Shown one piece after another: positions 15,682 to 25,341 of a stretch of DNA of 43,450 nucleotides. Position 1 is the stretch's first letter; every line of letters starts with the position of its first letter. The notes under the pieces were generated by a model. The model did no database searches and was not told the origin of the DNA. It saw only the letters and a list, made by a program, of their open reading frames with translations. The translations under genes were made by a program, and so were the position numbers. Source of the DNA: Chlamydiales bacterium STE3. Lineage in GTDB: Bacteria > Chlamydiota > Chlamydiia > Chlamydiales > Parachlamydiaceae. The stretch spans positions 1 through 43,450 of the forward strand of contig VKHO01000061.1 of NCBI GenBank assembly GCA_011125455.1. Reading direction: 5' to 3'.

Positions 15682-18429
15682 ATGGCGGAAGAGAAAAAAC
15701 AAGATTTTAAAAAGGGCTTTCCTAATGGCTTTGTATGGTTTTTAATGGCATTGTTTTTGCTGGCTTTGATGCTGCAAAACTATATCGATACAAAGTTTGC
15801 GAAGGTTTCTTTTAGCTACCAGTTAGAACACCTTGTCAATCTTCAGTTGCTTCAGCCTGAAGATAGCCGCAAGACTGCTCTAAATGATAATCTCGTGACG
15901 TTTAGCGGGAAATTTCGCGAACGTCAAACAGATGAAGGTAAAAATCGCTTCAAATATCTTGAACTGCTTAATGCCAATCACCTGCTAAAGCAAGAAGAAG
16001 AACAGACAGAAGTCAATCTGAGATCTTCCAAAGCAAAAGTTATCGATTCTGCGGATTGGTTCTTGCACCTAAGTGGTACCACAATTGGAAAAGATGGGTA
16101 TGCTATTGTAGATGACGCCTACAGCACCCCAACACAAGACAATAGTATTGTTATCCACCAACTTTCTAAGAAAAATATAACAAGTCTTGCAGATTTGAAA
16201 AAAGAATTTCACGAGCTAAAGACTAGCCCTTCAGAGAGCAGCCTTAATGCTTTTGGCAGAAAATTGACAGATCTCACAAAAGATTTTAGATCTCCACAGC
16301 TAGGAATTGGAAATGAAGGCATTAAGCAAAATCTGAAAAAAATTGAAGAATTGTTAAATCAATCAATTGGGACAGATTCTTCAAAAACCTTACAATCTTA
16401 TGAAAAAGCTTTAGGTGAACTTCAGCTTATTGTCAACAATCTTAATGAAGCTGAGGATCATATTCGCTTAGCTAAGTTACGCAGCGTGCGAAATTACAAA
16501 GAATTATTAGATGCTTCTAGCCATCTGAATGCTCAACTAGAAGAAAATGCCATCCAATTGGATAAGGCGCGCGAAGCTGTGTCTCACGTGATTTGGTACT
16601 TTAACAACCAAGAAATTTCAACTCGTACTTTAGAAAAACAAGATCCTGAGATTTTCAATCAGTGGTTCATCAATGCTAAAGATGAGTGGAATAACTTTAG
16701 TCAAAATCATGGCGGCGTTTTTAAAGCTCCAGATCAACCTTTAAATGTTGTTTTAGAAAAGACATTTAAAAGCGAAGGGCCAACACCTAATTATCTCAGT
16801 TATATCTTTACAATCATGCCAGTGCTGCTTGTTATCATGATCTTGTATTTCATCTTTGCTCGTCAAATGAAAGGCATGGGCACAAGTGCAATGAATTTTG
16901 GAAAATCGCCTGCAAAGCTAGTATTACCTAAAGGGGCGAATAAAATTACTTTTAAAGAGGTCGCTGGAGTCGATGAAGCCCTAGAAGAACTCCAAGAAAT
17001 TGTAGAATTCCTCAAAAATCCTCAGCGCTTTACATCTCTTGGTGGACGCATTCCGAAAGGGGTGCTTTGCATCGGTCCTCCAGGTACTGGAAAAACGCTT
17101 ATTGCTAAAGCTGTTGCAGGAGAAGCAGATCGACCTTTCTTCTCGATATCGGGCTCTGACTTTGTCGAAATGTTCGTGGGAGTTGGCGCAAGTAGAATTC
17201 GTGATTTATTCGATCAAGCCAAGAAAAATGCTCCATGCATCATTTTTATGGATGAAATCGATGCTGTAGGTCGTCATCGTGGTGCAGGCATCGGAGGTGG
17301 TCATGATGAGAGAGAGCAAACTCTTAACCAGCTCCTTGTTGAAATGGATGGCTTCGATACAAATGAAGGCGTCATATTAATGGCAGCGACAAACCGTCCT
17401 GATGTTCTTGACAAGGCTCTACTGCGCCCTGGGCGTTTTGATAGAAGAGTTGTCATTGGCCTTCCCGATATCAAAGGCCGTTTTGATATATTGAAGGTTC
17501 ACGCTCGCAAAATTAAGATGGATCCTTCCGTGGATTTAATGGCAATTGCACGCAGCACTCCGGGCTGCTCAGGTGCGGATTTAGCGAACATTCTGAACGA
17601 ATCAGCCTTGTTAGCTGCTAGAAAAGGGCGTACTGCTGTAACATCCCAGGAAACTGTGGAAGCAAGGGATAAAGTTCTCTACGGGAAAGAACGTCGCAGC
17701 CTAGAAATCGACGAAAATGAAAAGAAAACGACAGCTTACCATGAAACAGGCCATGCTATTGTCGGTTTAGTTGTCAAGCATGCTGATCCTGTCGATAAAG
17801 TGACGATTATCCCTCGTGGTGTTTCCTTGGGATCAACAATGTTTTTACCCAAAAAGAATCGAGTTAGCTACTGGAAAAATGAGCTGTTTGATCATCTTGC
17901 CGTGTTAATGGGCGGGCGTTGCGCTGAAGAAATTTTTGTAGAAGATATCTCTAGCGGTGCTCAGCAAGATATTGAAAGAGCAACACAGCTGGCAAGAAGC
18001 ATGGTGTGTGAATGGGGAATGAGCGATAAGATTGGTGCAGTGGCGCTAGATGAACGCTCTGATGCCGGGCAATATTTAGGATGGAATAACTATCATGAGA
18101 AAAAATATTCCGAGGAAACCGCTAAGGCGATTGATGATGAGGTAAGAAAAATTCTAGATGATGCGCATAATCGAGCGCGCCAAATTTTGCTAGAGCGTAG
18201 AGAGCAGGTGGAATTAATGACAATGATGCTTATCGAATTTGAAACGCTTGATGCAGAAGATGTCCAGAAAATTGTTAAAGATGAGTGGGACGTTGAAGAC
18301 AAACGCAAAAAACTTAAAAAAGCTGATGAGCTTCATAAAAAGCCTGTCACGCCTCCGCCCCCACCGCCTGAGACAGATACTTCTCACGCAGGCAAACGTG
18401 AGCACCCCTTAGTCAATCCCGCCTCTTAA
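15682..18429 (+). CDS. ftsH: ATP-dependent zinc metalloprotease FtsH, long form
   Basis: This 915-residue membrane protease has membrane helix 1 at residues 17-33 and helix 2 near 374-393. An unusually large region of about 340 residues lies between them, outside the cytoplasm. The AAA domain has Walker A GPPGTGKT at 465-472, then [17 protein letters not shown] and the second-region [22 protein letters not shown]. The zinc site HETGH begins at 687. The enzyme extracts and degrades membrane and regulatory proteins. E. coli FtsH is about 644 residues; chlamydial forms are about 910, so the length is a lineage trait. The C-terminus has a run of six prolines (PPPPPPE near 893-899). It is followed by a strong hairpin at 18437. 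Confidence 0.97.
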   Translation: MAEEKKQDFKKGFPNGFVWFLMALFLLALMLQNYIDTKFAKVSFSYQLEHLVNLQLLQPEDSRKTALNDNLVTFSGKFRERQTDEGKNRFKYLELLNANHLLKQEEEQTEVNLRSSKAKVIDSADWFLHLSGTTIGKDGYAIVDDAYSTPTQDNSIVIHQLSKKNITSLADLKKEFHELKTSPSESSLNAFGRKLTDLTKDFRSPQLGIGNEGIKQNLKKIEELLNQSIGTDSSKTLQSYEKALGELQLIVNNLNEAEDHIRLAKLRSVRNYKELLDASSHLNAQLEENAIQLDKAREAVSHVIWYFNNQEISTRTLEKQDPEIFNQWFINAKDEWNNFSQNHGGVFKAPDQPLNVVLEKTFKSEGPTPNYLSYIFTIMPVLLVIMILYFIFARQMKGMGTSAMNFGKSPAKLVLPKGANKITFKEVAGVDEALEELQEIVEFLKNPQRFTSLGGRIPKGVLCIGPPGTGKTLIAKAVAGEADRPFFSISGSDFVEMFVGVGASRIRDLFDQAKKNAPCIIFMDEIDAVGRHRGAGIGGGHDEREQTLNQLLVEMDGFDTNEGVILMAATNRPDVLDKALLRPGRFDRRVVIGLPDIKGRFDILKVHARKIKMDPSVDLMAIARSTPGCSGADLANILNESALLAARKGRTAVTSQETVEARDKVLYGKERRSLEIDENEKKTTAYHETGHAIVGLVVKHADPVDKVTIIPRGVSLGSTMFLPKKNRVSYWKNELFDHLAVLMGGRCAEEIFVEDISSGAQQDIERATQLARSMVCEWGMSDKIGAVALDERSDAGQYLGWNNYHEKKYSEETAKAIDDEVRKILDDAHNRARQILLERREQVELMTMMLIEFETLDAEDVQKIVKDEWDVEDKRKKLKKADELHKKPVTPPPPPPETDTSHAGKREHPLVNPAS

Positions 18430-18436
18430 GCGTTCA

Positions 18437-18464
18437 GAAGGATTGCCCGGAAGGGTAATCCTTC
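18437..18464 (+). terminator. Hairpin after ftsH
   Basis: GAAGGATTGCCC and GGGTAATCCTTC pair over 12 positions with one G.T wobble, around the loop GGAA. It begins 8 bases after the ftsH stop. T-rich sequence follows only about 20 bases later, so it may act as a transcript-end stabiliser as well as a terminator. Confidence 0.65.
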
Positions 18465-18610
18465 ACCCCTTTAGATAATTTTTCTTGATGGTGTCCATTT
18501 AAAATTTTTTAGTTATTTTATCGTTTTTCCCAATCTCCTAATCTGAATATTTCAGAGATATTGGGAATTCTTTTTTAGTCATTCTTAAAATAAAATTCGG
18601 TGTAGATACA

Positions 18611-18880
18611 ATGTGGTCAAAGGTTTTAGGCGCTGCTGGAATAGGCTCAATGGCAACTTATAATGTTCTTTTTTTACCAACATTTCGAGGATCAAAAAGA
18701 GACCATAAAAGTATTATGATGAATAGAATGCTCTTAGCTGCCCTGGCTGGTGGCGTTGCAGGCGCATATATCGGTAAATCTGTGGCCAAAAAGCCGCACG
18801 CAGTTGTGTTATTTAATGTCAGCTCATCCTTAATGACAGTTTTTTGGGGATCCAAAGTATTAAAATTGTTTAATGAGTAG
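18611..18880 (+). CDS. Small glycine-rich membrane protein, unknown
   Basis: This 89-residue protein is of unknown family. MLLAALAGGVAGAYIGKSVA (about 40-59) is a glycine-rich membrane helix, and the ends (VLGAAGIGSMATYNVLFL, VLFNVSSSLMTVFWGSKVL) are also hydrophobic, giving up to three helices. It lies between the ftsH hairpin and the convergent potD gene, so it has to have its own promoter. There is no strong ribosome binding site. It is supported only by an intact frame, membrane-protein-like composition and its ATG. Confidence 0.5.
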   Translation: MWSKVLGAAGIGSMATYNVLFLPTFRGSKRDHKSIMMNRMLLAALAGGVAGAYIGKSVAKKPHAVVLFNVSSSLMTVFWGSKVLKLFNE

Positions 18881-18971
18881 TAGGATTTAGCCTGATTTGT
18901 TTTTAATCACCTTTAAGGATGGAGGGGATACGGCTCTTGACTTTGGGCACCTTTTCACAACTAAAAGCTTT

Positions 18972-19994
18972 CTACCCCGCTTTAGCTCTATCCCAAGCAC
19001 GAATGTAATCGCTAATGGCTGAATCTACTGGTTGCAGCAGTTCTGCTTTTTCCAAAACTTCTGAGGGAGGGAAGAGCATAGGATTATTTCTCGTCTCTTC
19101 ATCTAACAATTCATAGGCCCCTGTATTAGGAGATAGGAAGCTGGTGAAGCAGATGTTTTCTGCAGCAATGGCAGGTTCTAAAAGATAGTTAATAAATTTG
19201 AGCGCTAATTGAGGATTTGGAGCTTTTTTAGGGATTGCAGCTAAGTCAATTGTAAAATTGGTTCCTTCCCTTGGATAGGAAAAGCTAATAGAAGCGTTTT
19301 CTTTAGCTACTTGTGAAATATCGCCATTATAACCTTGAACAATGAGGAATTCAGCTGTAGCAATGCCATTTTTATACTGCTCATTTTCAAGTTTGGCGAG
19401 ATTCTTTTTCCAGGAAATCAGGAGATCTGCAGCCTGATGAATTTCATCAGGATTTAGCGTATTGACACTGTAGCCTAAAAATCTTAGGCAAGCGCCTAGG
19501 GTTTCTCTCATATCATTCAGCATGGTCATGCGCCCTTTATAGGTTTTTTGACCAAACACATCCCAACTTGAAATAGGAACTTCAATTTTGTCGTTTCGAT
19601 AGCCTACTCCCGTGAAAGAAAGCATATAAGGAATGCCGTACTTGACAGCTTCTTTAGAAAGGCGCTTGAGATAAACAGGGTCCAGTTGCTTTGCATTGGA
19701 GATGTTTTGGTAGTTGATTTCTTCTATCATCTTTTGTGCTAGCATTAGGTCGAAGATGTAGATGCTAGGAAAAATCAAATCATATCCAGTCACACCTAAT
19801 TTTAGCTTGGCATACATCGCTTCATTTGAATCATAAGTGTCGATGACAATGCGGCAGTTGTATTCTTCTTCAAAACGCCGGATAATCTCTGGTTTGATAT
19901 AGTCTGCCCACATAAAAAGATGCAATTCAGGAATGTTGGGGGAAGAACAACCTGTTAGACAAAGCAAAAAACAAATGAGCAGCATTCTAACCAT
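18972..19994 (-). CDS. potD: Spermidine/putrescine-binding lipoprotein PotD
   Basis: This 340-residue substrate-binding protein has a lipoprotein signal: MVRMLLICFLLCLTGC, with LTGC as lipobox and Cys16 as the lipid anchor. The mature part begins with LHLFMWADYIKPEI, the hallmark of PotD/PotF proteins, followed by FEEEYNCRIVIDTYDSNE and YDLIFPS. It would deliver polyamines to the PotBC permease. In E. coli PotD is a free periplasmic protein; a lipid anchor is more like Gram-positive relatives. Its ATG overlaps the potC stop by one base (TAATG). It is the last gene of a tight potABCD operon. The precise polyamine preference cannot be read from the sequence. Confidence 0.93.
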   Translation of the reverse strand: MVRMLLICFLLCLTGCSSPNIPELHLFMWADYIKPEIIRRFEEEYNCRIVIDTYDSNEAMYAKLKLGVTGYDLIFPSIYIFDLMLAQKMIEEINYQNISNAKQLDPVYLKRLSKEAVKYGIPYMLSFTGVGYRNDKIEVPISSWDVFGQKTYKGRMTMLNDMRETLGACLRFLGYSVNTLNPDEIHQAADLLISWKKNLAKLENEQYKNGIATAEFLIVQGYNGDISQVAKENASISFSYPREGTNFTIDLAAIPKKAPNPQLALKFINYLLEPAIAAENICFTSFLSPNTGAYELLDEETRNNPMLFPPSEVLEKAELLQPVDSAISDYIRAWDRAKAG

Positions 19995-20761
19995 TATACG
20001 TCCTCTGAAAGTGTATGCGTTAACCAGACAATAGGACCTGTCAATAGCAATAATAAAGTCGACAAGGCATTAATGATAGGGGTAGAGCCAAACTTGATCA
20101 TACTATAAATGTAGAGAGGGAGGGTTAAAGCTCCTTGGCCTGCAACAAAGTAAGTGATCACAAAATCATCAAAGGAGAGAGTGAATGCTAATAGCCCGCC
20201 TGCAAACATGGATGGGGCGAGGAGGGGCAGCCAAACTTTTTTTACGATTAACCATCCATTGGCCCCCAAATCTTGTGCTGCTTCTATTACTGAAAAATCG
20301 AAATGCTGCAATCTTGATAAGACAACCATGGCAACATAACTAATACAAAAAGTGGTATGGGCAATAAACACAGTAAATAAGCCAAGAGGAAAAAAAATTG
20401 TTCCAAAGAATAGCAATAAGCTAATGCCCATAAGAATATCGGGAATAATGAGAGGGACATAGACGAAAGCATGATGGACTTTTTGCAAAAACGTTTTAAA
20501 GCGAAATAGTGAAAATGCACTAAGTGTGCCTAGAAGGCATGAAACAAGAGCGGCTCCGATACCAATTATCAAAGAGTTAAGAAGTGCCCTCCAAAGCTCT
20601 CTCTCTTGAAAAAGTTTTATATACCATTTGAAAGAAAAATGAAATGTATCACTGCCATACTTGGAAGAATCAAAAGAGCTGATAAATAAAATGAGAATTG
20701 GCAAATACAAAAAAAAGATAATGCAAATACTTACCAAAGCTGAAATTGGACTTTTCTTCAT
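19994..20761 (-). CDS. potC: Spermidine/putrescine permease PotC
   Basis: This 255-residue inner-membrane permease has about six helices. The ABC-permease EAA loop, EAAQDLGANGWLIVKKVWLP, lies in the middle, where it docks on PotA. The family fingerprint SFDDFVITYFVAG is present. I place the start at ATG 20761 (MKKSPIS), because GGAGGGG lies about 7 bases upstream and the ATG overlaps the potB stop as ATGA. A GTG at 20776 would sit inside that ribosome-binding site and is less likely. It works with PotB to form the channel. Confidence 0.92.
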   Translation of the reverse strand: MKKSPISALVSICIIFFLYLPILILFISSFDSSKYGSDTFHFSFKWYIKLFQERELWRALLNSLIIGIGAALVSCLLGTLSAFSLFRFKTFLQKVHHAFVYVPLIIPDILMGISLLLFFGTIFFPLGLFTVFIAHTTFCISYVAMVVLSRLQHFDFSVIEAAQDLGANGWLIVKKVWLPLLAPSMFAGGLLAFTLSFDDFVITYFVAGQGALTLPLYIYSMIKFGSTPIINALSTLLLLLTGPIVWLTHTLSEDV

Positions 20762-21630
20762 TCTTTTCCCCTCCACCCTAGCTTGGTTCTTTTATCGCGC
20801 CTTCTTAAAAATGTGACTACAAAAAGCGGAACTAAGACTGCAAGCGTTAGCAGTGCTGAAAGAGCACTTGCTAGAGGAATATCGCGATCAGAAAAAGTTC
20901 TTTGTGCAATCTTGTTACCAATCATTTCGCTATAAATACCCCCCACCAAGTCGGGAATTACGTAAGCACCGATTGCAGGAATAAACACCATAACCATGGC
21001 GGTAAAAATACTGCTGCGAATAACGGGGATGAAAATGGTGAGGAATGCCCGCGTGCGAGAAGCTCCTAGATCCATGCTGGCTTCAATAAGATGAAAGTTG
21101 AACTTAGAAGCAGCAGCATAAGTAGGAAGTACAGCAAACGGCAAGTAAGTGTAGACCATTACTAGGATAACGGCAGCAGAATTATAGAGTAGGGAAGTTT
21201 CTGGCGAAACAAGATGTAAAGCAACTAGAGCCTTTTTAAAAATACCTTCGGGATGCAAAAGAGATTTCCAAGCAAAAATGCGAATCAAGAAGCTGCTCCA
21301 AAAAGGGATGATAATTAACATGAGGAGCGTTTTGCGCCATTTTGTGTCAATTTGCGCTAGGAAGTAGCTTAAGGGAAGGGCTAGAACAAGGCATATAATT
21401 GTTGTGATTGTGCTAAGAAAAAGAGTTCTAACAATCAACGTAAGATACTGTTTGTCTATCAAACTTTTAATCGTTTCAAGTGTCCAGCCTGGTTCAATTC
21501 CACCATAAAGATCTGAAGATTTGAACGCGTAGGTAAAAATTAAAGCTGTTGGCAAAACAAAGAAAAATGCTAGCCATAGAAAAGAAGGAGAGCTAACAAA
21601 AAATTCTTGCCAAAAGTTAGTCCTCTTCAA
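20758..21630 (-). CDS. potB: Spermidine/putrescine permease PotB
   Basis: This permease of about 290 residues has six hydrophobic segments beginning FLWLAFFFVLPTALIFTYAF. It also has the EAA loop EASMDLGASRTRAFLTIFIP and the conserved IPAIGAYVIPDLVGG. The frame is open further upstream to a TTG at 21669 and an ATG at 21654, but neither has a good ribosome-binding site. A TTG at 21630 (product LKRTNFW with initiator Met) is preceded by AAGGAGG at a 9-base gap, so I choose it. It overlaps the end of potA by 14 bases. The start choice is moderately certain; the function is not in doubt. Confidence 0.88.
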   Translation of the reverse strand: MKRTNFWQEFFVSSPSFLWLAFFFVLPTALIFTYAFKSSDLYGGIEPGWTLETIKSLIDKQYLTLIVRTLFLSTITTIICLVLALPLSYFLAQIDTKWRKTLLMLIIIPFWSSFLIRIFAWKSLLHPEGIFKKALVALHLVSPETSLLYNSAAVILVMVYTYLPFAVLPTYAAASKFNFHLIEASMDLGASRTRAFLTIFIPVIRSSIFTAMVMVFIPAIGAYVIPDLVGGIYSEMIGNKIAQRTFSDRDIPLASALSALLTLAVLVPLFVVTFLRRRDKRTKLGWRGKE

Positions 21631-22813
21631 TGTCTGGATCCTCCTTGATGACATCCTGAACAGAACCAACGTGTTCTGAAGGGGTTTGTGTTAGGTTTTC
21701 ATCTGATGGATGGTACCTTTCTAGCATGTATCCATCATCTGCATGCCACCAAATCCAGACCTGATCTTTCCAACGAATAGGTGTCTCGTCAAGAAGTGTG
21801 CGATTATGCTGTTGGGTCACAGCAATCCGATAATCCTCTCCAACTGCTACCCAAAAATTTGTATGATCGCCTTTATAAACAACGTCATGCACGATGCCTT
21901 GCATCAAATTATGAGGGGGGGAAGAAATTTTTGGTCGTTCTTTTGAAATATGAATTTTTTCCGGACGCATGCTGAGGTGGATAAGTTCCCCTGAGGCAAT
22001 CTGCTTGTCGTTGTAGCAGAGAACATCAGGAAAATTTTCGATACGTAAAAGGCTATAATCGGAAGAAACTTTTTTAAGAAGTGTACCATCGAGAAAGTTA
22101 GTATCACCAATAAAAGCAGCAACAAAACTACTTTTAGGAGATTCGTAAAGCTCCACAGGTGATCCTATTTGTTCTAGTCGGCCTCGATGCAAGACGGCAA
22201 TCTGATCACTGACAGCCATTGCTTCAGTTTGATCGTGAGTAACAAAAAGAAATGTAATACCGACTTCATCATGAATAAGATCTAACTCAAGAAGCATTTT
22301 TTGACGGAGTTTGAGATCAAGAGCTGCTAGGGGTTCATCGAGAAGGAGCACTTGGGGTTTTTTGATAAGGGCTCTAGCAATGGCGATGCGTTGTTTTTGC
22401 CCACCACTAATTTCATCTGGCCTTTTATCAGCATAATCACTCATTTGTATGAGGTCGAGCATTCGATCTACTTCTCGTTCGATTTCATGCTTGGGAAGCT
22501 TATCAATACGTAGGCCGAAGGCAATATTTTCATAAAGAGTTAGATGGGGGAAGAGTGCATAATTTTGGAAAACCGTATTAATAGGTCTTCTGTGAGGAGG
22601 CAAATTGGTAATATCCTGTCCATTAAGAAAAATTTGACCCTCATCGGGTTTTTCAAACCCTGCTACAAGACGTAGTAACGTTGTCTTGCCACAGCCGCTA
22701 GGACCTAATAGAGAAAAAAACTCCCCCATTTTAATGCTAAAGGAAACATCATCTAGGGCTTTATAGGAGCCGAAATTCTTTGAAATGTGGCGAAATTCAA
22801 GAGAATCTGGCAT
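21617..22813 (-). CDS. potA: Spermidine/putrescine ABC transporter ATPase PotA
   Basis: This 398-residue ATPase has Walker A GPSGCGKTTLL, the Q-loop in TVFQNYALFPHL and the signature ISGGQKQRIAIARAL. Walker B is LLLDEPLAALD and the H-loop is FVTHDQTEAMAV. The C-terminal third is a TOBE-type regulatory domain (VSSDYSLLRIENFPDV, LSMRPEKIHIS). It powers import of polyamines through PotBC. It is the first gene of the operon, with potB, potC and potD overlapping in turn. Its C-terminal tail, HPSDENLTQTPSEH onward, is acidic and ends KEDPDIEED. The operon and a small membrane-protein gene lie between ftsH and pnp, which are adjacent in Chlamydiaceae. Confidence 0.95.
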   Translation of the reverse strand: MPDSLEFRHISKNFGSYKALDDVSFSIKMGEFFSLLGPSGCGKTTLLRLVAGFEKPDEGQIFLNGQDITNLPPHRRPINTVFQNYALFPHLTLYENIAFGLRIDKLPKHEIEREVDRMLDLIQMSDYADKRPDEISGGQKQRIAIARALIKKPQVLLLDEPLAALDLKLRQKMLLELDLIHDEVGITFLFVTHDQTEAMAVSDQIAVLHRGRLEQIGSPVELYESPKSSFVAAFIGDTNFLDGTLLKKVSSDYSLLRIENFPDVLCYNDKQIASGELIHLSMRPEKIHISKERPKISSPPHNLMQGIVHDVVYKGDHTNFWVAVGEDYRIAVTQQHNRTLLDETPIRWKDQVWIWWHADDGYMLERYHPSDENLTQTPSEHVGSVQDVIKEDPDIEED

Positions 22814-22985
22814 TGATTGTCCTCTCTATTGTTAAAACTTTAAAATCGTATATTTCCCAAGCAGGTTTCGTAAGAAGTCTAATAGGAAAAGAGATTCTTT
22901 TCTACAAAATTGATGGTATTTTTTCTTAGAGGAGCATTGCTCACACAATGATGGAAAGAGATTGGAAAAGGGAGAAGAGTATAAA

Positions 22986-23008
22986 GGCCCCAAAGATGTC
23001 TTGGGGCC
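22986..23008 (-). terminator. Terminator of pnp
   Basis: On the minus strand GGCCCCAA and TTGGGGCC form a perfect 8-bp GC-rich stem around a 7-base loop, followed by TTTAT. It lies 11 bases after the pnp stop, the expected place for an intrinsic terminator. Confidence 0.8.
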
Positions 23009-23019
23009 AATCATCAAGC

Positions 23020-25122
23020 TTAGTTTGCTCCTGTAGCTACAATCGTTGCTTTACGGCTTAACTTGAGCTGCCCTCTCTCATTAATGTCCATTACTTTCAC
23101 GCTAACAACATCGCCAGGCTTGACGAAATCAGCAAGGTTAGAAATTCGGACATGATCAAATTCAGAGATATGGCAAAGGCCTTCTTTTCCAGGTAGAATC
23201 TCAACAAAAATTCCGAATGGAACAACGGATGCCACTTTTCCATTATAAATTTTACCAATCTCAATTTCAGCGGTTAAGCTATTAATAATAGCTTTAGCTT
23301 TTTCAATATTTTCTAAACTTGGAGCGGAAATGCTGACAAGCCCATCATCATTGATGTCGATCTCGACCCCTGTTTGTTCGATGATGGCGCGGATCTGTTT
23401 ACCCCCAGGCCCAATAACAGAAGCAATTTTGCTTGGCTTAATGACGAGTGTTTCAATGCGTGGGGCATAAATTGACATCGTTTCTTTATGCTTTGGAGCC
23501 ACGTCTAGCATTTTATTTAAGATATGAATGCGCCCCTCTTTTGCTTGAGCAAGGGCCGAGCGCATAATTTCAGGCGTAATGCCTTCGACTTTAATATCCA
23601 TCTGAAATGCTGTGATCCCTTGATGGTCTCCAGCAACTTTAAAGTCCATGTCACCAAGTGCATCTTCCAAGCCTAAGATATCTGATAAGATTGTGTGCTC
23701 ATCACCTTCAAGGACAAGACCCATAGCAATGCCTGCAACGGGACGCTTGATGGGAACGCCAGCCTCCATCATTGCAAGGCAACACCCGCATACTGTTGCC
23801 ATAGAAGAAGAGCCATTGGACTCTGTGATATTGGATTCTACGCGGATTGTGTAAGGAAATTCTGCTTTGGCAGGGAGTACAGCTGTTAGAGCTCGCTCTG
23901 CAAGTTTGCCATGACCTACTTCTCTTCTTCCCGGTGCTCCCATGCGGCCAACTTCTCCAACGGAAAATGGAGGAAAGAAATATTGAAGGTAAAAGCGTCG
24001 GCTTCCATCCCCCTCAAGATCTTCAAACCGCTGAGCCATGCTTTCTCCTCCAAGAGTACAAACAGCCATGCTCTGAGTTTCGCCTCGGGTAAACAATGAG
24101 CTGCCGTGAACTCGTGGCAATAAGCCTTGTTCAATATCGATGGCACGGATTTCAGTCGTTTTTCTCCCATCACTTCTTAAATTTTCCTTCAAGATCATTT
24201 CGCGCATGAGCTTGGAAGAGACAGCTTTTAGGGCTTTATTGACTTCTGCTTCTGTAAACTTAGGCTCGCCTGCGAAAAGCTGTTTGAAAAGAGCAAGTTT
24301 GACTTGAGATTGAGCTTCTTCTCGTTTCATTTTTTCTGTAATGCGAAGAGCTTTATTTAATTCTGGACCTGCGATTCTCTCAACTTCTTTAATCGCTTCA
24401 TCAGAAATAGTATAAAGGTGAGTTTGGCTTTTTGCTTTGCCAATCTGGGCCTGCCAATCTTTTAAAGCTTGGCAAATAACTTTGATCCAGTGGTGGCCAG
24501 TTTCGATCGCTTCCATGACTTGTTCTTCAGTTAGAAAGTCGCAGAAACCCTCGATCATGAGAACAGCATCTTCAGTTCCAGCAATCATCAAGTCAAGTTT
24601 AGATTTTTTTTGTTCTTCTATTGATGGGTTAATCACGTACTTGCCCTCAATCAAGCCAACCCTGACACCAGCGATTGGTTTAAGGAGAGGGATATCTGAA
24701 ATTACAAGAGCCGCGGAGCAGCCACAAATAGCGAGAGGCTCTGGTGCATTCATGCCATCATAGGACCAGACAAATGAAAGAACTTGAACTTCATTGTGAA
24801 AACCTTCTGCAAACATTGGGCGTAGTGGACGGTCGATTAAGCGAGAAACTAAAGTTTCTTTTTCAGAAGGCTTGCCTTCCCTTTTGATAAATCCGCCCAA
24901 AGTTTTACCGGCGGAAGAAAATTTTTCCTGATAATCTACCCTTAAAGGGAAGAAATCAATTTCTGGGTCAGCTTCCGGAGAAGCGCACGCCGTGTTAAAT
25001 AGAATAGTTTCACCACATTTAACGACGACCGCTCCGCCTGCTTGTCGACCAATCTTACCTGTTTCGAAAATGATTTCTTTGCCATCGACAATCACACTCA
25101 TTTGTTTGCGTTCCAAGTCCAT
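23020..25122 (-). CDS. pnp: Polyribonucleotide nucleotidyltransferase (PNPase)
   Basis: This 700-residue exoribonuclease has two RNase PH-like domains joined by a helical linker, then KH and S1 RNA-binding domains. Visible landmarks are VKCGETILFNTACASPEADPEI split by ordinary spacing, FFPLRVDYQEKFSSAGKTLGG and LVSRLIDRPLRPMFAEGF. Later come NLRSDGRKTTEIRAI, GVPIKRPVAGIAMGL and the KH motif VIGPGGKQIRAIIEQTG. The S1 repeat reads GKIYNGKVASVVPFGIFVEI. It degrades RNA 3'-to-5' with phosphate. Upstream, towards rpsO, lies a long stem-loop that may control it; downstream is a clear terminator. Confidence 0.97.
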   Translation of the reverse strand: MDLERKQMSVIVDGKEIIFETGKIGRQAGGAVVVKCGETILFNTACASPEADPEIDFFPLRVDYQEKFSSAGKTLGGFIKREGKPSEKETLVSRLIDRPLRPMFAEGFHNEVQVLSFVWSYDGMNAPEPLAICGCSAALVISDIPLLKPIAGVRVGLIEGKYVINPSIEEQKKSKLDLMIAGTEDAVLMIEGFCDFLTEEQVMEAIETGHHWIKVICQALKDWQAQIGKAKSQTHLYTISDEAIKEVERIAGPELNKALRITEKMKREEAQSQVKLALFKQLFAGEPKFTEAEVNKALKAVSSKLMREMILKENLRSDGRKTTEIRAIDIEQGLLPRVHGSSLFTRGETQSMAVCTLGGESMAQRFEDLEGDGSRRFYLQYFFPPFSVGEVGRMGAPGRREVGHGKLAERALTAVLPAKAEFPYTIRVESNITESNGSSSMATVCGCCLAMMEAGVPIKRPVAGIAMGLVLEGDEHTILSDILGLEDALGDMDFKVAGDHQGITAFQMDIKVEGITPEIMRSALAQAKEGRIHILNKMLDVAPKHKETMSIYAPRIETLVIKPSKIASVIGPGGKQIRAIIEQTGVEIDINDDGLVSISAPSLENIEKAKAIINSLTAEIEIGKIYNGKVASVVPFGIFVEILPGKEGLCHISEFDHVRISNLADFVKPGDVVSVKVMDINERGQLKLSRKATIVATGAN

Positions 25123-25153
25123 ACTTACTCCCGGTATTTGTTGTTTGGATTAA

Positions 25154-25237
25154 GAGAGGGGTAAGAAGGGATAGAATTCAGAAATCTTTCTTCAAAGGAA
25201 ATTAAACAAAGATTTCTGATTTCTATACTTACCTCTC
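25154..25237 (-). promoter_or_regulatory. Long stem-loop in the rpsO-pnp gap, candidate pnp leader control site
   Basis: ATAGAATTCAGAAATCTTT (25171-25189) pairs with AAAGATTTCTGATTTCTAT (25208-25226), 18 of 19 positions, around an 18-base loop. The stem continues through GGTAAG (25160-25165) with CTTACC (25228-25233), and GAGAG with CTCTC outside it with small bulges. It lies 30-110 bases before the pnp start codon. In E. coli a comparable pnp leader stem is cut by RNase III and mediates PNPase autocontrol; the same role here is an inference. Confidence 0.6.
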
Positions 25238-25341
25238 AAATTTAAAAAGAATTTTTTAAGAAAAATTACACACTTTTGACAATTTTTGCAAGAGATTGCT
25301 AATAGGCAGCTTAGATAGCTGCCTGAATCAAATTAAAAAAT

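Noticed and set aside
24437-24763. 108-codon plus-strand frame inside pnp
   Set aside because: It lies wholly within the clear pnp coding sequence on the other strand and has no motif.
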